From: Chloroflexota bacterium
GTDB taxonomy: Bacteria > Chloroflexota > UBA6077 > JADZDV01
Direction of reading: 5' to 3'
DNA: 11,737 nucleotides
Assembly: GCA_020850915.1 (NCBI GenBank)
Contig: JADZDV010000303.1
Span: 1 to 11,737 of the forward strand
In this document: in pieces, positions 1 through 6,916 of the stretch
How the letters are laid out: the number at the start of each line of letters is the position of its first letter
How positions within the stretch are numbered: the first letter of the stretch is position 1
The notes under the pieces: model-generated
Told to the model about the DNA's origin: nothing
The model's input: only the letters and a program-made list of their open reading frames with translations
Database searches by the model: none
Made by a program: the position numbers and the translations under genes

Positions 1-506
1 AGGGCGCGGCGCTGCTAGCGATCTGCGGCGGCTTCCAGCTCCTCGGCGAGTGTTTCCGTACCTCGGACGGCGAGACGCTGCCCGGGATCGGCCTGTTCGA
101 CGCCTGGACGGTCGCCGGGGACCGCCGCCTGATCGGCAACGTCGTGATCCGCTGTGACTGGGATGCCGAGCGTCGGGAGCTCGTCGGGTTCGAGAACCAC
201 TCCGGCAAGACCTACCTTGGTCCCAGGGCCAGGCCCCTGGGCCAGGTCCTGGTCGGCAGCGGCAACAGTGGCGAGACCGGCCAGGAAGGCGCTGTCCAGG
301 GAACCGCCTTCGGCTGCTATCTGCACGGCTCACTGTTGCCTAAGAACCCCTGGTTCGCGGACCACCTCCTCGGCCTCGCGCTCCAGCGGCGGGCTGGCGA
401 GGCCGTGACCCTCGAGACGCTGGACGACAGCCTCGAAACACGGGCACACGACGCGGTAGTCCAGCGCGCGCGACGACTCGGGCACGTGACAACTGGGGTC
501 CGCTAG
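1..506 (+). CDS. gatD: Lipid II isoglutaminyl synthase, glutaminase subunit GatD (5' end missing)
   Basis: This is the C-terminal part of a class I (CobB/CobQ-like) glutamine amidotransferase; codons run in frame from base 3 and the gene stops at TAG 504-506. The visible part holds the nucleophile region LAICGGFQLLGE, with the catalytic Cys at bases 24-26, the GFENHSGKTYLG segment typical of GatD, and the GCYLHGSLLPKNP block with the catalytic His at bases 324-326. In the known system GatD releases ammonia from glutamine and MurT uses it to amidate the D-Glu of lipid II in the cytoplasm. MurT would be expected upstream, outside the window. About 167 residues are visible, so some 70-80 N-terminal residues are probably missing. 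murJ follows after 4 nt, which supports a role in peptidoglycan synthesis rather than cobalamin synthesis. CobQ/CobB is the alternative, but the motifs and the neighbour favour GatD. Confidence 0.86.
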   Translation, partial: GAALLAICGGFQLLGECFRTSDGETLPGIGLFDAWTVAGDRRLIGNVVIRCDWDAERRELVGFENHSGKTYLGPRARPLGQVLVGSGNSGETGQEGAVQGTAFGCYLHGSLLPKNPWFADHLLGLALQRRAGEAVTLETLDDSLETRAHDAVVQRARRLGHVTTGVR

Positions 507-510
507 CCAG

Positions 511-2082
511 ATGGCCGTGGCCCGGCAGCGAACAAGAACCCTGGCGCTGGCTTCGCTGATCGTCCTGGCCGGGTTCGTCGCGAGCCGCGTGGCCGGCCTG
601 GTGCGAGATGTCGTCGTCCTGAGTCAATTCGGGACCGGGCGCGACTATGAGGCGTTCCTGGCCGCGATGCGCATCCCCGACTTTGTCTTTCAGACACTCA
701 TTGGTGGTGCCGTCGCGTCCGCGTTCATTCCGGTCTTCCAGAACGCCATGACGAGCGACGCGGGCGATGTCGCCTGGCGCGTGGCACGGTCGATCATGAC
801 GGCCGGCTTCCTTGTCGGGTTTGTCGTCGGCGCTGTTGCCTTCGTCCTGGCCGATCCAATCGCCAACCACCTCGTACCGGGCTGGGACGCCCCGTCCCGC
901 GACCTCACCGCCCATCTGATGCGGATAGTGCTCATCTCGCCGGCCATCTTTGCCGTGAGCTGCGTCGCGACGAGCGTTCTCCAGTCGAAAGACCGCTTCG
1001 CCCCGGCGGCCCTTGCGCCGGTCGTCTACAACCTCTCCATCATCAGCGGCGCGGTGCTGCTCCGCCACCTCGGGATCCAGGGTGTGGCTATCGGCGCGGC
1101 AGTCGGCGCGCTGCTCCACCTGCTCGTCCAGGTCCCGCCGCTGCTCCAGACGGGTTTCCCACCCCGACCGCTCCTGGACCTTCGCCTGCCCGGTGTCCGT
1201 GAAGTCGTACGCCTGATGCTGCCGCGCACGGTCGGCCTGGCTGTCGTCCAGGTCAACTTTCTGGTCAACGTCTTCCTCGCGTCGTACCTCATCGCGGGCA
1301 GCCTTGGGTATATCAATGTCGCATGGCTGCTCATCATGACGCCGCTAACCCTCGCTATGTCCGTCTCGACCGCGGTCTTCCCGACCCTCGCCGCGGAGAG
1401 CGCGCTCGCGCACCGCGAGGTCGTGCGCCGCATTTTCGCCCAGGGTTGGCGGATGATTCTCTTCCTGAGCATTCCGGCAGCCGTTGGCCTGGCCGGGCTG
1501 GCGCAGCCGGTGATCTCGCTGTTCTTCGAGCGCGGCCAGTTCAACGCCACCTCCACTGAGATGACCGCCGCGGCGCTCGTCTTTTTCGCCGTCGGGCTCC
1601 CGGGTCATGCGACAGTCGAAATCGTGGATCGTGTCTTCTACGCGCTGCACGATACACGCACGCCCGTCGCGATCGCCGTGGCGGCGATGGTGCTGAACGT
1701 CGCACTGAGCATTGCGCTGATGCAGACCGAGCTGAACTACCGCGGCCTGGCGCTGGCAAATGGCCTGGCTGCGCTGGCCGAGGCCGCTGCGCTGCTCTTT
1801 ATCGTCCGACGAAGGATCGGTGGCGAGGCGCTTGACGACCTGAGCGTTCCCCGTATGGCCGCCTTTCTGGGGCGTGTGTCCGTCGCGGCGGCAGTGATGA
1901 GCGCGTTTACCATTGCGCTGCGGGAGCTCTTGATCCAGCAGCTCCACCTGGGCCCAACCGTTGAGCGCGGCATGGTTGTGGCTGCCAGCATCGCCGCGAG
2001 CGCGTGCCTGTACGTCCTGCTCGCGCGGCTGTTGCGCGTCGAGGAAGCCGGCCTGCTCTTCAGGCTGCTACGGCGCCGCTGA
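511..2082 (+). CDS. murJ: Lipid II flippase MurJ (MviN family)
   Basis: A 523-residue polytopic membrane protein, the usual size for MurJ, with many hydrophobic stretches consistent with about 14 helices. The N-terminal signature is clear: ASRVAGLVRD (residues 24-33), then EAFLAAMRIPDF and GGAVASAFIPVF (about 47-76). Arginines of the SRV-G--RD motif (R26, R32) match essential residues of the E. coli protein. The Arg pair that follows LPNLL in E. coli (R52/R53) is replaced here by Phe-Gln (F60/Q61), probably a lineage variant. MurJ moves undecaprenyl-linked lipid II across the cytoplasmic membrane for peptidoglycan polymerisation. The ATG lies 4 nt after the gatD stop without a good Shine-Dalgarno sequence, so translation is probably coupled to gatD. 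The gene ends RLLRRR and converges on the minus-strand run; the 31-nt gap to the next stop codon shows no convincing terminator. Confidence 0.94.
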   Translation: MAVARQRTRTLALASLIVLAGFVASRVAGLVRDVVVLSQFGTGRDYEAFLAAMRIPDFVFQTLIGGAVASAFIPVFQNAMTSDAGDVAWRVARSIMTAGFLVGFVVGAVAFVLADPIANHLVPGWDAPSRDLTAHLMRIVLISPAIFAVSCVATSVLQSKDRFAPAALAPVVYNLSIISGAVLLRHLGIQGVAIGAAVGALLHLLVQVPPLLQTGFPPRPLLDLRLPGVREVVRLMLPRTVGLAVVQVNFLVNVFLASYLIAGSLGYINVAWLLIMTPLTLAMSVSTAVFPTLAAESALAHREVVRRIFAQGWRMILFLSIPAAVGLAGLAQPVISLFFERGQFNATSTEMTAAALVFFAVGLPGHATVEIVDRVFYALHDTRTPVAIAVAAMVLNVALSIALMQTELNYRGLALANGLAALAEAAALLFIVRRRIGGEALDDLSVPRMAAFLGRVSVAAAVMSAFTIALRELLIQQLHLGPTVERGMVVAASIAASACLYVLLARLLRVEEAGLLFRLLRRR

Positions 2083-2113
2083 CGAGTACCATCGGCAGCT
2101 ACGGCGTTGAGCC

Positions 2114-2362
2114 TCAGCGGCCGAACGGCGCCCAGCCGATCCAGCGGTGGATGCCGAGCACGACGATCGCGGTCGCCACGATAGCGACGAGGCCAGGCCA
2201 TGAGAAGCCGCCGTCCAGCACATCGAACAGGAAGTACAGCGCGCCGATGGAGCCCACCAGAATGGCGAGCCCGTAGGACCCAGCGACCAGCAGGACGGTA
2301 ATCGTCGAGCGTGCCCTGAGCCCATGGTCGCCCGGCCGAGGTCTCCGGATAGGATCCCTCAC
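2114..2362 (-). CDS. Small two-helix membrane protein coupled to glcF, function unknown
   Basis: I do not recognise this 82-residue protein. It has a short basic N-terminus (RRPRPGDHGLRAR), a first hydrophobic segment at about residues 20-47, a loop with DVLDGGFSW, and a second hydrophobic segment at about 54-71 before a short tail IHRWIGWAPFGR. The GTG start overlaps the glcF TGA stop as GTGA, a common sign of translational coupling, so it is very probably the last gene of the glcDEF unit. GlcDEF-type enzymes pass electrons to the membrane, so a small anchor or quinone-side partner is conceivable. That is inference from position only: no haem, metal or quinone site can be assigned. A shadow reading is possible, but the two helices and the overlap argue for a real gene. 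Confidence 0.6.
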   Translation of the reverse strand: MRDPIRRPRPGDHGLRARSTITVLLVAGSYGLAILVGSIGALYFLFDVLDGGFSWPGLVAIVATAIVVLGIHRWIGWAPFGR

Positions 2363-3741
2363 TCGGCCTGACCCGCTCCAGTCACGTCTCCCCTCGCGCG
2401 CGCCGCGTACCGGGCTGCGTCAGCGGCCCGGTACGCCTGGTCCAGCAGATCGACGACGTGCATCACCTCCAGGTCCATCGCGCGCTGTCGTGCCCCGTAC
2501 GAGATCTGCATGGCGCAGCCCGGGTTCGGCACGACGAGCGTCTCCGCACGGGTCGCCTTGATGTTCTCCATCTTGGGCGTCAGGATCTGCTGCGAGAGGT
2601 CGGGGTGCGTCAGGTTGTAGATGCCGGCACTGCCGCAGCAGGTGTCGGAATCCGTCATCTCGACCAGCGTCAGACCCGGGATCGCTCGCAGGAGTTCCCG
2701 CGGCTGCTGGCGAACACCCTGACCATGGACCAGGTGGCAGGCATCCTGGTAGGTCACCGTCTTACGAACCTCGCCCATGTCGCGGTTCAGCTCGATGCTG
2801 GCCAGGAACTCAGAGATGTCCTTGACCTTTGCCGCGAACTGCTTTGCTCGCTCGCGCCAGGCGGGGTCGCGCTCAAGCAGGTCGCCATACTCCTTGAGCG
2901 TCGAGCCGCAGCCGGCCGCGTTGATGATGATGGCGTCCAGGTCGAGCGCTTCGTACGCCTCGATGTTGCGCCGTGCCAGGGTCCGCGCGGTGTCGCGATC
3001 CCCGGAGTGCACATGGAGCGCACCGCAGCAGCCCTGTTGCTCCGGCGACACGACCTCGCAGCCGTTGCGAGCAAGGACTCGCGCGGTCGCCTGATTGGTC
3101 TCCCCCTGGAGCTGGCTCATGACGCAACCGGCGATGAAGCCCACCCGGTACTTCCGCTCGCCGATGGCCGGCGTGAGAGCCGGCACGTCCTGCCGAGCGA
3201 TGCCGCCCTGGGCGGTTGGCATCATCGACTCCATCGCGCCAAGTCGCCTCGGCAGCAGCTTGAGCAGGCCGCTTGCCCGGACGATTCGCTGCAAGCCCGA
3301 CTTCTGATAGCCACGCATAGCGTAGCCGAGGGCGTTGAGCGCCCGCTGCGAGGTGAAGACGCGCCGCAGGAGGAAGCCGACGATCCGCCGCTCGCCAGCG
3401 CTATTCGGCTCGGACACACCGCGCGCCGCCTCGATCAGTTTGCCGTACTGCACGCCGGCCGGGCAGGCGGTCTGGCACGCGCGACAGTCCAGGCAGGCGT
3501 AGACGTGCTGGCGGAACCTCGGGTCGTCCGCGCGGACCTTGCCCTCGTAGACCGCCTTGATCTGGTAGATCCGACCACGCGGCGAATCCATCTCGACGCC
3601 GAGCGCCCGGTACGTTGGGCAGACATCCAGGCAGAGCCCACAGTGAACGCACTGCTTCAGCAGCGGACGGTCGATCTCCATGTCCACCACGGGCAGGACC
3701 CGCGGCTCAGCACCGTCCGTCTTTGTTTCGGTCACCGCCAT
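2359..3741 (-). CDS. glcF: Glycolate oxidase iron-sulfur subunit GlcF
   Basis: A 460-residue protein with two ferredoxin-type 4Fe-4S motifs, CVHCGLCLDVCP (C31, C34, C37, C41) and CLDCRACQTACP (C83, C86, C89, C93). Two cysteine-rich CCG domains follow: GCV near 206 with QQGCCG at 236-240, and DACHLVHG near 333 with DTCCGSAG at 367-373. This is the order found in GlcF, which carries electrons from the flavoprotein subunits GlcD/GlcE to the respiratory chain at the membrane. The length fits the family. I place the start at ATG 3741 because AGGGGA lies about 8 nt upstream of it; the ATG at 3783 would add 14 residues and has no visible Shine-Dalgarno sequence. It lies 104 nt after glcE, and its stop overlaps the next small gene. 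Lactate dehydrogenase LutA and other CCG proteins are related, but the glcD-glcE context favours GlcF. Confidence 0.92.
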   Translation of the reverse strand: MAVTETKTDGAEPRVLPVVDMEIDRPLLKQCVHCGLCLDVCPTYRALGVEMDSPRGRIYQIKAVYEGKVRADDPRFRQHVYACLDCRACQTACPAGVQYGKLIEAARGVSEPNSAGERRIVGFLLRRVFTSQRALNALGYAMRGYQKSGLQRIVRASGLLKLLPRRLGAMESMMPTAQGGIARQDVPALTPAIGERKYRVGFIAGCVMSQLQGETNQATARVLARNGCEVVSPEQQGCCGALHVHSGDRDTARTLARRNIEAYEALDLDAIIINAAGCGSTLKEYGDLLERDPAWRERAKQFAAKVKDISEFLASIELNRDMGEVRKTVTYQDACHLVHGQGVRQQPRELLRAIPGLTLVEMTDSDTCCGSAGIYNLTHPDLSQQILTPKMENIKATRAETLVVPNPGCAMQISYGARQRAMDLEVMHVVDLLDQAYRAADAARYAARARGDVTGAGQAE

Positions 3742-3792
3742 TGTCCGTCCCCTGTCTTCCGTCTGTTCAACCGCGTCGAGCATTGCATTCTA

Positions 3793-3817
3793 GAGCCGGA
3801 GCAGTTCGTCCCGGCTC
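3793..3817 (-). other. Hairpin in the glcE-glcF gap
   Basis: A perfect 7-bp inverted repeat, GAGCCGG (3793-3799) and CCGGCTC (3811-3817), with an 11-nt loop, sits in the 104-nt gap between the glcE stop and the chosen glcF start. No U-run follows it on the transcript, so it is not a normal intrinsic terminator. It may protect or divide the mRNA. Confidence 0.35.
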
Positions 3818-3845
3818 ACAATCGGTCCGCGGTGCCCGGTGCCGC

Positions 3846-5204
3846 TCAGATGCCGCCTACGAAGCGACCGGGGTTCAAGATGCCGGCCGGCTCGAGCTGC
3901 TGCTTGAGCGCCTGCATGATCCTGAGCGCCGGCCCGATCTCTCCCCAGACGTCGGTCCGCTGTTTGATCGCTGGGGGGCACGCCTCGAGCACGAGACTGC
4001 CCTTACGCTCGGCAGCCCAACTCCTGAGGCGCTCCACCAACCCAACCAGCCGATCCGCCGCCTCGCCGTCCCAGTTCGCGTGATCCAGACGCGCGTAGGC
4101 CAGTCCGACGCCGGCGTGGACGACGACACGCGCTGCCAGCTCCGCGGCGTCCGTCTCCGCGACCAGCCGAGCGAAGGCCTCGCCCGTTCTGGACGGCGGC
4201 GCCGCCAGCTTCAGCACGGGACGGTCCGCGTCGCTGGCGTCCGGCAGGGCAGCCACCGCGCGCCAGAGATTCAGGTCTCTCGCGGTGTCCACCGAAGTCC
4301 CCGCGTCGCTGCCACCCGCCTCCGCGGCCATCGCCGCGATGTCTCGCACGACCCGCCGCACGGCCGCCTCGAATCCTGTGCTCTGCGCCGCCAGCAGACA
4401 GCCCCGACGAGGCACGTCGATCCCCAGGCCGAGAGACTCCACGGCTCGATCATTCAGCAGCTCGAGCGCCGTCGGCCCGAGAGGCGAGCGATTGACCTGC
4501 CTGACAACCTCGTCCGCCACGCGAACGTCCTTGAAGACCGCTAGCATCGTGCCCCGGCATTGCGGCAGTGGCGCTAGCTTGAACGACAGCTCCGCGATCA
4601 CACCCAGTGTGCCCAGCGAGCCGGTGTACAGCTTGTTCAGATCGTAGCCAGCCACGTTCTTGACGACGCGCCCGCCGGACTTCGTCAGCGTACCGTCCGA
4701 GTTGGCGATCCGCATGCCGATCACCAGGTCGCGCGCGGAGCCGTACCGCGGCCGCATGGGACCGGAAGCGTTGCTCGCTATGATGCCCCCAACAGTCGCG
4801 ATCTCCGCGCTTGGTGGATCGAGCGTCAGGAGCTGGCCTTCCCCGGCCAGGCGCTCTCGAAGCGCCGTCAATCCGAGGCCTGCCTGGACGGTGATGGTCA
4901 GGTCCGCGGGCTCGTATTCCACGATGCCGCTCATGCCACGGGTTGAGACCACGATGTCGGCGGCGCGCGGCGGCATTCCCAGCGCCATCCGGCTCCCGCC
5001 GCCACGCGGGATGACGGCCAGGCGCTCCCGCCCCGCAAACGCCAGTACGGCGGCAAGCTCTTCGGATGCACTCGGCTCGCACCAGAAGCCTGGCAGCAGG
5101 CCGTCCACCGCCAGCGCTCCGTCCATCACGGGATCCAGCTCGCGCCAGGACGATACGAGCCCTCCCAACTGTCGCCCGATATCGGCCCGGTTTCCCGCCG
5201 TCAT
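3846..5204 (-). CDS. glcE: Glycolate oxidase FAD-binding subunit GlcE
   Basis: A 452-residue FAD-binding type 4 (PCMH-fold) protein and the second flavin subunit of glycolate oxidase. Visible motifs are EPSASEELAAVLAFA (about 43-57), IPRGGGSRM (65-73), TVGGIIASNASGPMR with RYGSARDLVIGMR (about 137-165) and KNVAGYDLNKLYTGSLGTLG (about 182-201); the last is typical of GlcE. The C-terminus ends GILNPGRFVGG, as expected for this family. The length is well above E. coli GlcE (about 350 residues). I chose ATG 5204, 34 nt after the glcD stop; upstream in-frame starts would lie inside glcD. The Shine-Dalgarno sequence is weak, so the start is uncertain by tens of residues. GlcE is needed with GlcD and GlcF for glycolate oxidation in E. 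coli. A second glcD-like paralogue is the only real alternative. Confidence 0.88.
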   Translation of the reverse strand: MTAGNRADIGRQLGGLVSSWRELDPVMDGALAVDGLLPGFWCEPSASEELAAVLAFAGRERLAVIPRGGGSRMALGMPPRAADIVVSTRGMSGIVEYEPADLTITVQAGLGLTALRERLAGEGQLLTLDPPSAEIATVGGIIASNASGPMRPRYGSARDLVIGMRIANSDGTLTKSGGRVVKNVAGYDLNKLYTGSLGTLGVIAELSFKLAPLPQCRGTMLAVFKDVRVADEVVRQVNRSPLGPTALELLNDRAVESLGLGIDVPRRGCLLAAQSTGFEAAVRRVVRDIAAMAAEAGGSDAGTSVDTARDLNLWRAVAALPDASDADRPVLKLAAPPSRTGEAFARLVAETDAAELAARVVVHAGVGLAYARLDHANWDGEAADRLVGLVERLRSWAAERKGSLVLEACPPAIKQRTDVWGEIGPALRIMQALKQQLEPAGILNPGRFVGGI

Positions 5205-5238
5205 CGACGCGATCCACGCGCGGACGTCGCGAACCGCA

Positions 5239-6699
5239 TCACCATCCGACAGCCGCTCCCTTGCGGGCAAACAGCTCCATGCAGCGGCCGGGCGTGGGGA
5301 AGAGCTTGTCTGGATTGCAGAGGCCATCCGGGTCGAAGGTGTCCTTGATCCGCTGCATCGTCTCCATGTCCTTCCGCGAGAAGATGAGAGGCATCATGTC
5401 CTTCTTCTCCATGCCGATGCCGTGCTCGCCGGTGAGCGAGCCGCCCACCTCCGCGCAAAGACGCATGATCTCCGCGCCCGCGTCCAGAGTCCGCTCGGTC
5501 TCGCCTTCGACGTCGGCGTCGAACATGACCAGCGGGTGCAGATTGCCATCGCCCGCGTGGAAGACGTTGCAGATCCGCAGGCCCGCCTGCTCGGAGATCT
5601 CGCCAATTCGCCGCATGACCTCCGGCAAACGCGAGCGCGGCACCACGCCGTCCACCGTGTAGTAGTCCGGCGTCATGCTGCCGATCGCGCCGAACGCCCC
5701 CTTGCGGCCTGCCCAGAGCAGCGCGCGCTCCCGCTCGTCACGTGCGCGGCGCACGCTCAGCGCGCCGGCGCGGGCGCACACCGACTCTATCGCCTCGGCG
5801 TGGACCTCCATCTCCTCTTCAAGCCCGTCAATCTCGATGAGCAGCACAGCTTCGGCGTCGATCGGGTAGCCGGCTGACTTCCGAGCCTCGACGGCGCGAA
5901 TGGTCAGGTTGTCCATCATCTCGAGCGCCGCCGGCACGATCCTCTGAGCGATGATCCCGGCGACCGCGCTGCTCGCCGCGTCGATTGTCGGGAAGATCGC
6001 CAGAATCGTCCGCACAGCAGGCGGAAGTGGCACCAGTCGCACCTCGATCCGCGTGACGATGCCGAGCGTGCCTTCCGAGCCGACGAGCAATCCGACGAGG
6101 TCGTACCCTGAGGGGTCCACGCCGCACCCCCCCAGCTCCAGGATCGCGCCATCCGGCAGCACGACCTCGAGCGCCAGGACGTGGTTCGTGGTCACGCCAT
6201 ACCGCAGAGTGTGCGGCCCGCCCGAGTTCTCACCAACGGTCCCGCCGATCGTGCAGGCCTTCTGGCTGGAGGGATCGGGCACGTAGTAGAGGCCGTGCGG
6301 CGCGACCGCCTGAGAGAGCCGCAGATTGACAAGCCCCGGCTCCACGACGGCGCGCAGGTTCTCCAGGTCCACGCTCAGGACGCGGTTCATCCGCGCGAGG
6401 CTGATCAGGATGCCGCCACGCGCGGGGATGGCGCCGCCGGAGAGGCCCGTGCCTGCGCCACGCGCCGTGTACGGGACACACAAGCGCGCGCAGACACGAA
6501 CGACCTCTGACACCTCTCGGGCCGACTTGACCAGGACCACGGCCTCCGGACGGTGCCGGTCCACGCTGCCGTCGTACTCGTAGAGCATCAAGTCATAGTC
6601 GGTCCAGAGTACGCTGGCCGGACCGACGATCCGCTCGAGCTCTTCCACGATCAGACTCTTCGTCGCCGGAGGGGCGGGTGGCCCTGTCACGTCAGTCAC
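5239..6699 (-). CDS. glcD: Glycolate oxidase catalytic FAD subunit GlcD
   Basis: A 486-residue FAD-linked oxidase of the GlcD/D-lactate dehydrogenase (VAO-fold) family. The FAD domain shows PYTARGAGTGLSGGA (76-90), the phosphate-binding run PDPSSQKACTIGG (141-153) with GENSGGPHTLRYGVT (156-170), and YDLVGLLVGSEGTLGIVT (199-216). The C-terminal substrate domain has HAGDGNLHP (381-389) and TGEHGIGMEKK (423-433), which supply conserved metal/substrate His residues in this family. Length and motif order are complete. It oxidises glycolate (possibly D-lactate as well) to glyoxylate with FAD, passing electrons to GlcF. The start is GTG 6699, 7 nt after the thiS stop. There is no good Shine-Dalgarno sequence, but a perfect TATAAT lies six bases before the GTG. 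Substrate preference cannot be read from sequence; the GlcE and GlcF neighbours favour glycolate. Confidence 0.93.
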   Translation of the reverse strand: MTDVTGPPAPPATKSLIVEELERIVGPASVLWTDYDLMLYEYDGSVDRHRPEAVVLVKSAREVSEVVRVCARLCVPYTARGAGTGLSGGAIPARGGILISLARMNRVLSVDLENLRAVVEPGLVNLRLSQAVAPHGLYYVPDPSSQKACTIGGTVGENSGGPHTLRYGVTTNHVLALEVVLPDGAILELGGCGVDPSGYDLVGLLVGSEGTLGIVTRIEVRLVPLPPAVRTILAIFPTIDAASSAVAGIIAQRIVPAALEMMDNLTIRAVEARKSAGYPIDAEAVLLIEIDGLEEEMEVHAEAIESVCARAGALSVRRARDERERALLWAGRKGAFGAIGSMTPDYYTVDGVVPRSRLPEVMRRIGEISEQAGLRICNVFHAGDGNLHPLVMFDADVEGETERTLDAGAEIMRLCAEVGGSLTGEHGIGMEKKDMMPLIFSRKDMETMQRIKDTFDPDGLCNPDKLFPTPGRCMELFARKGAAVGW

Positions 6700-6705
6700 G
6701 CTCGG

Positions 6706-6711
6706 ATTATA
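6706..6711 (-). promoter_or_regulatory. Possible -10 box directly before glcD
   Basis: On the minus strand a perfect TATAAT overlaps the end of thiS (CTA TAA) and ends six bases before the GTG start of glcD, so transcription would begin at or next to the start codon. No -35 box is seen at 16-18 bp; TTGTCC lies 21 bp upstream. In such GC-rich DNA the box is notable, but it could be chance created by the thiS stop codon. Confidence 0.3.
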
Positions 6712-6916
6712 GGGCCCCGCCGCCTACCATTCGGACAATCTCGAGCTGATCTCCGTTCTTCAGTTGATACGCGTCAAGCTCCTCTCGACGCACGATGTCG
6801 CCGTTCAGCTCCACCGCGACGATCTGAGGATTGATCCCGAGCGCGCCAAGATAGCCGAGGACCGTCAGGCCATCTTCGGCCGAGCGCGGCTTCCCGTTGA
6901 CGATGAGATCAAGCAT
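6707..6916 (-). CDS. thiS: Sulfur carrier protein ThiS with extended tail
   Basis: A 69-residue beta-grasp protein of ThiS size. It begins MLDLIVNGKPRS, continues with TVLGYLGALGINPQIVAVELNGDIVRRE and DQLEIVRMVGGG, and matches the ThiS family throughout. ThiS, once adenylated by ThiF and converted to the thiocarboxylate, gives sulfur to ThiG for the thiazole ring. The odd point is the C-terminus: the protein ends GGGAL, so the di-glycine that should be the last residues is followed by Ala-Leu. Either the two residues are trimmed or this ThiS works differently. No ThiF is in the window. The ATG overlaps the end of the upstream ThiE/TenI gene by 8 nt, with GAGG a few bases before it. MoaD-like carriers are related, but the thiG neighbour settles the assignment. 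Confidence 0.88.
   Translation of the reverse strand: MLDLIVNGKPRSAEDGLTVLGYLGALGINPQIVAVELNGDIVRREELDAYQLKNGDQLEIVRMVGGGAL

Noticed and set aside
340..1119. Minus-strand open frame of 259 codons over gatD and murJ
   Set aside because: It is charged, low in hydrophobic residues, antisense to well-supported genes and has no recognisable motif.
2067..2106. Direct repeat GCTACGGCG at the murJ end and in the convergent gap
   Set aside because: Nine bases once repeated in GC-rich DNA is expected by chance, and it forms no terminator.
3742..3783. glcF start at ATG 3783
   Set aside because: No Shine-Dalgarno sequence precedes it, whereas ATG 3741 has AGGGGA at a suitable distance. It cannot be fully excluded.
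3787..3792. TAGAAT as a -10 box for glcF on the minus strand
   Set aside because: The nearest -35-like hexamer (TTGTGA) is 23 bp away, too far for a normal promoter.
2458..4083. Plus-strand open frame of 541 codons
   Set aside because: It lies antisense to glcF and the end of glcE, which carry complete family motifs. The frame is open because of high GC codon bias on the other strand.
4660..5877. Plus-strand open frame of 405 codons
   Set aside because: It is antisense to glcE and glcD and rich in Arg, Ser and Pro without recognisable domains, as expected of a shadow frame.
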